Shown here: piece after piece, positions 6,950 through 11,676 of the stretch
Layout of the letters: every line of letters starts with the position of its first letter
How positions within the stretch are numbered: position 1 is the first letter of the stretch
Assembly (NCBI GenBank): GCA_900554875.1
Contig: USJA01000018.1
Coordinates: 1 to 11,676, forward strand
Reading direction: 5' to 3'
Length of the DNA: 11,676 nucleotides
Origin: an uncultured Clostridium sp.
Lineage (GTDB): Bacteria > Bacillota > Clostridia > TANB77 > CAG-465
Position numbers and translations under genes: made by a program
The notes under the pieces: generated by a model
The model's database searches: none
The model's input: the letters and a program-made list of their open reading frames with translations, nothing else
Told to the model about the DNA's origin: nothing

Positions 6950-7509
6950 TTTTCTTCCTCCCCAAGTGAAAATTTATGCTCTCCAATAGTGGCAACCACA
7001 GGAAGTGAGAATAACCATTTACTTTTAGTTTTAGATGGATTATAGAAGTAAAGAGCCCCATTTGTTGGGTCAGAACCATTCATTGCATCTTGGGCTGCTT
7101 TATACACAGTAGAATTTTCTTCTATTGCTGCGTTGAGTTGTCCGTCAGTTACACATGAAAACTGCCCCTTTTGGTATATTACGCCTGCTATTGTATTAGG
7201 AAATTTAGCACTTTTTACCCTGTTCATTATTACAGCTCCAACTGCAACTTGCCCCTCATATGGTTCCCCCCTTGCCTCACCGTTTATTAGCCTTGCAAGA
7301 AGTTTTACCATATCATCTCCACTTGGAGTACTTGTACTTGTTGAACTTTGATTTTGCTCTTTTTTTTCATCTAAATCAGATATTACACTAATTATTTTAC
7401 CTTTTTTTATATATGAAAACATATCTATTCCATTAACAGAAACATAAAACATAACCATTAATATTAAAATTAAAGGTAAAAAAAGTGCATATTTAATTTT
7501 TAGTTTCAT
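6946..7509 (-). CDS. sleB: spore cortex-lytic enzyme SleB (cell wall hydrolase, Hydrolase_2)
   Basis: A 187-residue lytic transglycosylase-type enzyme that cleaves spore cortex peptidoglycan at muramic-delta-lactam regions during germination. An N-terminal hydrophobic segment (about 8-26, ending in VSVNG) acts as signal peptide or anchor. A Ser/Thr-rich linker (55-63) leads to the catalytic domain (66-183) with LINGEARGEPYEGQVAVGAV (74-93), where E78 is the expected catalytic glutamate, followed by VIMNRV (93-98), GQFSCV (115-120) and GALYFYNP (151-158). Bacillus SleB is about 305 residues because it carries an extra N-terminal peptidoglycan-binding domain, which is missing here. GGAGG lies 8 bases before the ATG. 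The gene overlaps ypeB by 4 bp, the usual partner arrangement. Confidence 0.95.
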   Translation of the reverse strand: MKLKIKYALFLPLILILMVMFYVSVNGIDMFSYIKKGKIISVISDLDEKKEQNQSSTSTSTPSGDDMVKLLARLINGEARGEPYEGQVAVGAVIMNRVKSAKFPNTIAGVIYQKGQFSCVTDGQLNAAIEENSTVYKAAQDAMNGSDPTNGALYFYNPSKTKSKWLFSLPVVATIGEHKFSLGEEEK

Positions 7510-7535
7510 TTATATATCCTCCACTAAATCATAAT

Positions 7536-7565
7536 TAGTTTTTGCAAATGAAAATTAAATATGCA
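7536..7565 (-). promoter_or_regulatory. candidate sigma-G (forespore) promoter of sleB-ypeB
   Basis: On the minus strand, TGCATA (7565-7560) fits the sigma-G/sigma-F -35. After a 17-base spacer, AAAACTA (7542-7536) matches the sigma-G -10 CATACTA at 5 of 7 positions. In Bacillus subtilis this operon is sigma-G dependent, which supports the call. No good sigma-A promoter is present in the same gap. Confidence 0.45.
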
Positions 7566-7575
7566 TTAAATATTT

Positions 7576-7827
7576 TTAAAAAATATAATGTAATACTATA
7601 AGGCAAATAACTCCAGGTACACCTAATGTCCCTGATATTACTGCTGTTACAATATTAAATGGAATGTGAAGTCCTATACTCTCACCAAAAATATTTGTTA
7701 TTATAATTAATAAAACACCTATAAATATGTTAAATAATAATTTAATTATTTTTTTAAAAGGCCATGAAAATATTTTTGCAATTATTATAACTGCTATAAC
7801 GCATAAAGAAAATATAACATATTGCAT
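7576..7827 (-). CDS. bofA: BofA-like pro-sigma-K processing inhibitor
   Basis: The product is an 83-residue membrane protein, close in length to Bacillus BofA (87). In Bacillus, BofA sits in the outer forespore membrane and holds the intramembrane protease SpoIVFB inactive until the forespore signals, thereby timing sigma-K activation. Two hydrophobic helices (about 3-20 and 33-48) are followed by the family C-terminal region IPFNIVTAVISGTLGVPGV (55-73) and a final hydrophobic stretch. Starting at the ATG at 7827 is preferred because GGGGGT lies 6-7 bases upstream; the ATG at 7848 would add seven residues and include this SD. The gene lies 66 bases before sleB. Read-through into sleB is possible, since only a weak all-A/T hairpin spans the stop. 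Whether this organism uses a sigma-K checkpoint cannot be told from the window. Confidence 0.87.
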   Translation of the reverse strand: MQYVIFSLCVIAVIIIAKIFSWPFKKIIKLLFNIFIGVLLIIITNIFGESIGLHIPFNIVTAVISGTLGVPGVICLIVLHYIF

Positions 7828-7851
7828 ATTGATACCCCCATAATACAATAC

Positions 7852-7857
7852 ATTATA
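7852..7857 (-). promoter_or_regulatory. -10-like TATAAT upstream of the bofA-like gene
   Basis: TATAAT on the minus strand lies about 25 bases before the ATG and directly after the terminator of the upstream gene, where a promoter is needed. No convincing -35 for sigma-A, and no clear sigma-E pair, is visible. Confidence 0.3.
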
Positions 7858-7880
7858 CTTGTCTTTTTAAATTTTATACC

Positions 7881-7909
7881 AAAAAAACTGCTAAAAAATT
7901 AGCAGTTTT
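7881..7909 (-). terminator. intrinsic terminator of the DUF5684 gene
   Basis: On the minus strand a perfect 11-bp stem, AAAACTGCTAA (7909-7899) and TTAGCAGTTTT (7894-7884), encloses a TTTT loop and runs into a seven-T tract. It starts 9 bases after the stop codon. Confidence 0.9.
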
Positions 7910-7918
7910 CAAATTTTA

Positions 7919-8350
7919 CTATTTTGTAGCTTCTACACCAACATATTCAGACTTGTCAAATGCAAGTATTAATTGGAATATAAATGGTAAGAAGATTAAA
8001 CCTACAGCAAATCCAGTTCCTTTACCAAATGCTTTTGCAAGTCTTATATTAGATATAATGCTAAGTACAAAGAAAGCAATCATAACTAAAAAGTTTACAA
8101 AAGGAATTATAGATCCGATAAGCATTAGAAGTAATAATGGATTTAAACCAACAATTTGGTATAACACTACCATATTGTAAACAGGTACTATAGCTGCCCA
8201 ACCTGGTTTACCAGCTTTTGTGAAAATTTTCCACATTGCAACTATTCCAAGTACACATATAGCTATACAAAATATAGAATAAGTAACAACAGCTCCTGTA
8301 GATATACCAGATGTTAAATCTGCAGTTTTATATGAATAAGTATAATTCAT
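7919..8350 (-). CDS. DUF5684 family multi-pass membrane protein
   Basis: A 143-residue protein with a short polar N-terminus, a first membrane helix (about 19-40) and two or three further hydrophobic segments (about 62-100 and 112-131). The family features are WKIFTKAGKPGWAAIVPVYN (40-59), a conserved PxxN (P83-V84-N86 region) and LAKAFGKGTGFAVGLIFLPF (104-123), ending in AFDKSEYVG. This is the DUF5684 family, sometimes annotated as signal peptidase I-like because it is fused to such enzymes elsewhere; no peptidase catalytic motif is seen here. Its function is unknown to me. It forms an isolated transcription unit with an exact-consensus promoter, an AGGAGGTGA SD 7 bases before the ATG, and a strong terminator, so it is probably well expressed in growing cells. 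Confidence 0.85.
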   Translation of the reverse strand: MNYTYSYKTADLTSGISTGAVVTYSIFCIAICVLGIVAMWKIFTKAGKPGWAAIVPVYNMVVLYQIVGLNPLLLLMLIGSIIPFVNFLVMIAFFVLSIISNIRLAKAFGKGTGFAVGLIFLPFIFQLILAFDKSEYVGVEATK

Positions 8351-8409
8351 GTTTTTTCACCTCCTAAAAAACATTCCTATAAAATTAGAATATTATATTC
8401 TATAAAAAT

Positions 8410-8438
8410 ATTATACTATCTATGAAGAGTTTTGTCAA
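8410..8438 (-). promoter_or_regulatory. perfect consensus sigma-A promoter of the DUF5684 gene
   Basis: On the minus strand, TTGACA (8438-8433), a 17-base spacer and TATAAT (8415-8410) match consensus at all positions. The predicted leader is about 50 bases. Confidence 0.88.
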
Positions 8439-8453
8439 CTTTTATCGAATATG

Positions 8454-8482
8454 TTATCTTTTTTATATTTTTATCATATAAT
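8454..8482 (+). promoter_or_regulatory. candidate promoter of the 114-residue gene, sigma class uncertain
   Basis: TATAAT at 8477-8482 has only a weak -35 (TTATCT, 8454-8459) at 17 bases. The same bases also read as TTATCTT, 14 bases, CATATAAT (8475-8482). That resembles the mother-cell sigma-E pattern (TCATATT and CATACAAT; 5 of 7 and 7 of 8 matches). Either class is possible. Confidence 0.4.
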
Positions 8483-8529
8483 TTAATAGAGTTTATATTT
8501 TAATTATTCTTGTAATGGAGGTAATGGAT

Positions 8530-8874
8530 ATGGGAAACGCATATAAACTAAAAAATGGATTTTGGATTAACGTACGGGAAGGTATATTTGATCTCTTTTT
8601 AGATGATGATTTAATTATCAATGACTGTCATAATTTTTCATTTATTTATGATAAGTTAATTGTAATAAAAAAAGGGCAAACAATAACCATTTTTTCTATT
8701 AAGCCAGAAGAAAAAAATGGAAAAAAAATACCGAATAAGTTAGCAACATTTTCAAATACTAGCCCAAATATATTTGCTGATATTGTAATTGGTGAATATT
8801 GCTACACTATTGATTATAACTGTCAAATCACAATTTCCCCTTCTAAACGAAGATTTAATCCAAAAATCAATTAA
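8530..8874 (+). CDS. uncharacterised 114-residue protein
   Basis: I do not recognise this protein. It starts MGNAYKLKNGFWINVREGIF, has no signal peptide or membrane helix, and alternates short hydrophobic strands with turns (LIINDCHNFSFIY, KLIVIKKGQTITIFSI, IVIGEYCYTI, CQITISPS), suggesting a small mostly-beta fold with a basic C-terminus (KRRFNPKIN). ATG codons at 8515 and 8524 are in frame, but GGAGG at 8517-8521 is correctly spaced (8 bases) only for the ATG at 8530. The gene has its own promoter region, divergent from the DUF5684 gene, and shares a bidirectional terminator with rseP. If the sigma-E-like promoter is real it would be a sporulation gene, but that is speculative. Confidence 0.75.
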   Translation: MGNAYKLKNGFWINVREGIFDLFLDDDLIINDCHNFSFIYDKLIVIKKGQTITIFSIKPEEKNGKKIPNKLATFSNTSPNIFADIVIGEYCYTIDYNCQITISPSKRRFNPKIN

Positions 8875-8880
8875 CAAAAA

Positions 8881-8914
8881 CCACGATAGCTATATTTAGA
8901 CTATCGTGGCTTTT
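8881..8914. terminator. bidirectional terminator between the 114-residue gene and rseP
   Basis: A perfect 9-bp stem, CCACGATAG (8881-8889) and CTATCGTGG (8901-8909), is flanked by AAAAA on the left and CTTTTT on the right. It can therefore terminate transcription both ways. The inner bases can add a CTA/TAG extension with one bulged A. It lies 6 bases after one stop codon and 8 bases before the other. Confidence 0.88.
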
Positions 8915-8917
8915 TAT

Positions 8918-10171
8918 TTAAATTATTCTAATTATATCTTTATAGGTTACAAACAATGTTAATAATATTAGCAAACCAAATCCAATATATGAAATTATCG
9001 CTTCAACGTTTTCAGAAACCTTCTTCCTAGTAATTGTTTCAAATAGTACAATTACTACTTTTCCTCCGTCAAGTGGAGGGAAAGGCATAATGTTTGCAAC
9101 ACCAACAGCAAGAGAAATCATGGCCATCAAATTTAGGAAACTAATAAATCCTTTAGATTTTGAAACGACCTCTCCTATTCCCACTATTCCTGACATATCA
9201 TTAATTCCAACTTTCCCTTTAAAAAGATCAACATATGAACCAATTATATTTGATACATCACTTACAGTATTACATATTGCATATTTTAAATTCGTATTTA
9301 CAATTTGTGTACTTTCAATTCCAAGATTAAAGTTTTCTTTTTCAGCTGGTGTAACAGATTTAGTTAATGTTTCACCTTTTCTATCAATTGTAAATACAAT
9401 CTCATTATTTGCATTTTCACGGACTATGGAAATAACGTCAGCTGCATTATTAACGTCCACATCACCAATTTTTAAAATTTTATCTCCAGCTTTAAGTCCA
9501 GCTTTAACCGCTGCACCTCCACCTGAAACCATATTAATTTCATTCGTAACAATACCTGAATTCTCATCAGTTTTAAAAGCAATACCAATATTTCCTATTT
9601 TTGTAACAGCATTATTTACAACTGCCTTTTTTAATTCTCCATCATGTATATATTCAATTTCAACACTCTGTCCATAATTTACATCTTGATTTATAACATC
9701 TGCTAAAATAGATGTCTTTTTACCATTAATGGAGCAAATAGTATCTCCAACTTGTACTCCAGCCTGTTCTAATACAGAATTATCTGTAAATGCAGTTATT
9801 TGTGTAGTTGCAGTTTTATACGAAAATGCTATACTTAAAAATATCACTATTGCAAGTATTGCATTCATAATAACACCAGCAACTAGTATTAAAATTTTCT
9901 TGTACCATGTAATGTTTGCAAAGGAATGCTCACTATCAGAATTCCCATCTTCTCCCTCAATTGCACAATATCCTCCAAGGGGTATACATCTTAATGAATA
10001 CATAGTACTCCCAAATTTTTTTTGGAAAATTTTAGGCCCAAATCCAATTGCAAATTCATTAACTTGAACCTTAAAAAGTTTGGAAACAAAAAAATGTCCA
10101 AACTCATGTACCGTCGCAACAGCACATATAATCAATAACAATTTAACTATTGTAATTAAAAATGATAACAA
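8918..10171 (-). CDS. rseP: site-2 intramembrane zinc metalloprotease RseP/RasP
   Basis: This membrane protease clips transmembrane segments of anti-sigma factors and signal-peptide remnants after a first cut. From the TTG at 10171 (417 residues), the zinc motif HEFGH is at 22-26 in the first membrane helix, followed by the FAIGFGPKIF segment, a second helix (about 93-117), two PDZ domains (about 125-190 and 210-275; the second has AGLKAGDKILKIGD), and the metal-binding NIMPFPPLDGG near 360-370 (LDG at 367-369) before the last helix. An ATG at 10186 directly abuts the cdsA stop (TAGATG) and lacks an SD. GGAGGT, which would be inside that longer frame, is 8 bases before the TTG. The TTG start also puts HExxH at residue 22, as in family members. 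Many pipelines would report the ATG, which adds five residues. Last gene of frr-cdsA-rseP. Confidence 0.94.
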   Translation of the reverse strand: MLSFLITIVKLLLIICAVATVHEFGHFFVSKLFKVQVNEFAIGFGPKIFQKKFGSTMYSLRCIPLGGYCAIEGEDGNSDSEHSFANITWYKKILILVAGVIMNAILAIVIFLSIAFSYKTATTQITAFTDNSVLEQAGVQVGDTICSINGKKTSILADVINQDVNYGQSVEIEYIHDGELKKAVVNNAVTKIGNIGIAFKTDENSGIVTNEINMVSGGGAAVKAGLKAGDKILKIGDVDVNNAADVISIVRENANNEIVFTIDRKGETLTKSVTPAEKENFNLGIESTQIVNTNLKYAICNTVSDVSNIIGSYVDLFKGKVGINDMSGIVGIGEVVSKSKGFISFLNLMAMISLAVGVANIMPFPPLDGGKVVIVLFETITRKKVSENVEAIISYIGFGLLILLTLFVTYKDIIRII

Positions 10172-10178
10172 ATATCTT

Positions 10179-10184
10179 ACCTCC
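10179..10184 (-). promoter_or_regulatory. SD that decides the rseP start
   Basis: GGAGGT on the minus strand begins with the last base of the ATG at 10186-10184 and is 7-8 bases before the TTG at 10171-10169. It cannot serve the ATG. Confidence 0.65.
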
Positions 10185-10186
10185 AT

Positions 10187-11005
10187 CTACATAAACATAT
10201 ATACCTTTAAAATAATATATACCAAAGGTGCTACAAACATTATACTATCACACCTATCCAATATTCCACCATGCCCTGGCATTATTGTTCCAAAATCTTT
10301 AATCTTACAAAATCTTTTTATAGATGACGCTGATAAATCTCCAAACTGACCAATTATACCAGACACAATAGCCATAAGCATAATAATCCAAATATTTAAT
10401 TGTATACTAAAACTATACTTTGCAATAACGTATATTATAATATATGCTACTATTACCCCTATAATTCCTGCAATAGAGCCTTCAATAGTCTTTTTTGGAC
10501 TAACATCGGGACATAGTTTCCTCTTTCCAAATTTACATCCTATTAAATAAGCCATTGTGTCACATGCAAATGCCCCCATAATTACAAACCATATCAATAT
10601 TCTTCCATTTTCCATCATTAATATTAATTTTAGAAATGAAAATAAGAAAGGAATGTATATAAAAGATAATGCAGTAATTGATACCTCAATAATTGTAGTC
10701 TTTAATTTTCTTAATATTGAATAAATAAATGTATACATTAAAAGAAATGAAATACCAACCATAGCAATCATTATTATATTCTTAGTTTCAATATTTAATC
10801 CTATAAGTAATATTGGAGTGCAACTTAAATATCCAATAAAAGGTACAACATTATATCCTGCCGATTTAAATGCTTTATTATATTCATACATTCCAATTAA
10901 AGATATTGTAAATATAAATATAGTATCAACAATTGGGATATTTAACCAAAGTATAAATATCAGAAAGGCAATAAGAACTATACCTGTAATTACTCTCTTC
11001 TTCAC
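10187..11005 (-). CDS. cdsA: phosphatidate cytidylyltransferase (CDP-diacylglycerol synthase)
   Basis: A 272-residue integral membrane enzyme that makes CDP-diacylglycerol from CTP and phosphatidic acid, the precursor for phosphatidylglycerol, cardiolipin and related lipids. It has about eight hydrophobic segments. Conserved cytoplasmic parts are DTMAYLIGCKFGKRKL (149-164), SPKKTIEGS (169-177) and the CdsA signature GDLSASSIKR (222-231), KDFG (236-239), PGHGGILDRCDS (243-254), with the catalytic Asp residues. The length is typical. The start is a GTG at 11005, with AAGG about 8 bases upstream, 18 bases after the frr stop. rseP follows directly. In many Firmicutes uppS precedes and dxr follows this gene; neither is present here. 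Confidence 0.96.
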   Translation of the reverse strand: MKKRVITGIVLIAFLIFILWLNIPIVDTIFIFTISLIGMYEYNKAFKSAGYNVVPFIGYLSCTPILLIGLNIETKNIIMIAMVGISFLLMYTFIYSILRKLKTTIIEVSITALSFIYIPFLFSFLKLILMMENGRILIWFVIMGAFACDTMAYLIGCKFGKRKLCPDVSPKKTIEGSIAGIIGVIVAYIIIYVIAKYSFSIQLNIWIIMLMAIVSGIIGQFGDLSASSIKRFCKIKDFGTIMPGHGGILDRCDSIMFVAPLVYIILKVYMFM

Positions 11006-11023
11006 AAAATCAACCTTCCACTT

Positions 11024-11572
11024 CTATATTTCCATTATTTCTTTTTCTTTTTCATCTAATCTATTATCAACTATATCTGTATATTTATCTGTAATTTTTT
11101 GAATATCTTGTTCATTTGATTTCAAATCATCCTCTGTTATTTCTGAATTTTTTTGCATTTTTTTACAGTCATCAATTGCATCTCTACGAATATTCCTAAT
11201 TGCTACTTTTGATTCTTCGCCTAATGTTTTTGTTTGTTTAACTAATTGTTTCCTTCTTTCTTCATTTAGCTCGGGCAACATTAAACGTAATGAATTTCCA
11301 TCATTTATAGGGTTTACTCCTAACTCTGCAACATTTATTGCTTTTTCACATGCTGATACCATACTTCTATCCCATGGTGTAACTAAAATTTGTCTAGCTT
11401 CTGGCACAGAAATTGTTGCAACTTGATTTATAGGACTCATTGTTCCATAATATTCAACCTGTACTTTATTAAGTATTGCAGGATTTGCTCTTCCAGCTCT
11501 TATAAGACTTAGCTCTTCATCAAGGTGCTCAATTACTTTTTTCATTTTTTCTTCTATATAATCGTATTCCAT
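11024..11572 (-). CDS. frr: ribosome recycling factor
   Basis: A 182-residue cytoplasmic protein (family about 185) that, with EF-G, splits post-termination ribosomes. It has the three-helix bundle plus small beta domain layout: N-terminal helix with LIRAGRANPAIL (23-34), beta domain with PWDRSM and the NPINDGN turn (about 86-95), then SLRLMLPELNEERRKQLVK leading into the long C-terminal helices with IRNIRRDAIDDCKKM. The ATG at 11572 has a perfect AGGAGG 5-6 bases upstream. It is the first gene of the cluster seen here. In most Firmicutes pyrH lies just upstream, but the window ends before that can be checked. Confidence 0.97.
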   Translation of the reverse strand: MEYDYIEEKMKKVIEHLDEELSLIRAGRANPAILNKVQVEYYGTMSPINQVATISVPEARQILVTPWDRSMVSACEKAINVAELGVNPINDGNSLRLMLPELNEERRKQLVKQTKTLGEESKVAIRNIRRDAIDDCKKMQKNSEITEDDLKSNEQDIQKITDKYTDIVDNRLDEKEKEIMEI

Positions 11573-11676
11573 AAAAACCTCCTAAATACATTATTACATA
11601 TAATATTGAATCAATAGCATATTTTCCCATATTTATATATGGTTAACTAAAACTTCTAATACATTTTAACAGATCG
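11573..11676 (-). other. frr upstream region, no gene or clear promoter recognised
   Basis: Besides the SD, this 104-base AT-rich edge holds two small inverted repeats: CCATAT-TTAT-ATATGG (11627-11642) and ATTGA-A-TCAAT (11608-11618 region). No good -35/-10 pair is visible on the minus strand. No recognisable end of pyrH is seen either, so frr may have a promoter of its own just outside the window or be transcribed from upstream. Confidence 0.4.

Noticed and set aside
9090..9677. Plus-strand 195-codon open frame inside rseP
   Set aside because: It is antisense to the PDZ region and lacks an SD or promoter. Its length reflects the AT-rich codon pattern of rseP on the other strand.
7576..10171. 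Functional pairing of the BofA-like inhibitor with the RseP protease
   Set aside because: BofA targets SpoIVFB, a different site-2 protease. The two genes are in separate units divided by terminators, and RseP has the PDZ domains of the housekeeping type.
11573..11676. C-terminal end of pyrH at the right edge
   Set aside because: All three minus-strand frames stop early and none shows a recognisable UMP kinase C-terminus in this stretch.
1..11676. CRISPR array, insertion sequence, prophage, tRNA or rRNA
   Set aside because: No regularly spaced repeats, transposase or phage motifs, terminal repeats, or cloverleaf-like segments were seen. All gaps are under 200 bases.

Overview
This window is AT-rich (roughly 25-30% G+C by eye) and carries genes of a spore-forming, low-GC Gram-positive bacterium, most likely a member of the Clostridia. 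Three things support this: a sporulation/germination block (a BofA-like protein, SleB and YpeB), a Firmicutes-type frr-cdsA-rseP cluster, and consensus sigma-A promoters with AGGAGG-type ribosome binding sites in front of nearly every transcription unit. I cannot name the species.

Layout, left to right. (1) 29-2329, minus: pcrA, a UvrD/Rep-type DNA helicase with its own promoter. (2) 2529-3651, minus: a two-gene unit coding for an ASCH-domain protein and a DUF6873-type protein, ending in a probable terminator. (3) 3773-3910, plus: a complete 45-residue cysteine gene with promoter, SD and strong terminator. (4) 3953-4354, minus: an unrecognised 133-residue protein, richer in G+C than its neighbours, behind a perfect TTGACA-17-TATAAT promoter flanked by a 10-bp inverted repeat. 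(5) 4539-5480, minus: a CorA-family metal channel. (6) 5561-7827, minus: bofA-like, sleB and ypeB; sleB and ypeB overlap by 4 bp. (7) 7919-8350, minus: a DUF5684 membrane protein as a self-contained unit. (8) 8530-8874, plus: an unrecognised 114-residue protein. (9) 8918-11572, minus: frr-cdsA-rseP, tightly packed and ending at a bidirectional terminator shared with the previous gene.

How the genes work together. SleB and YpeB act as a pair: YpeB stabilises the cortex-lytic enzyme SleB in the dormant spore. BofA belongs to the control of mother-cell sigma-K activation. frr, cdsA and rseP cover ribosome recycling, CDP-diacylglycerol synthesis and intramembrane proteolysis. The isoprenoid genes uppS and dxr, which often sit inside this cluster in Firmicutes, are absent, with no remnants in the gaps.

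Several genes start downstream of the first possible start codon. For pcrA and corA the promoter lies inside the longer reading frame. For rseP and the 8530 gene the SD sequence lies inside it. I found no CRISPR array, insertion sequence, tRNA, rRNA or obvious new multi-gene system. The most novel material is the small uncharacterised genes and the inverted repeat around the 3953-4354 promoter. No stretch longer than 300 bases lacks a gene.
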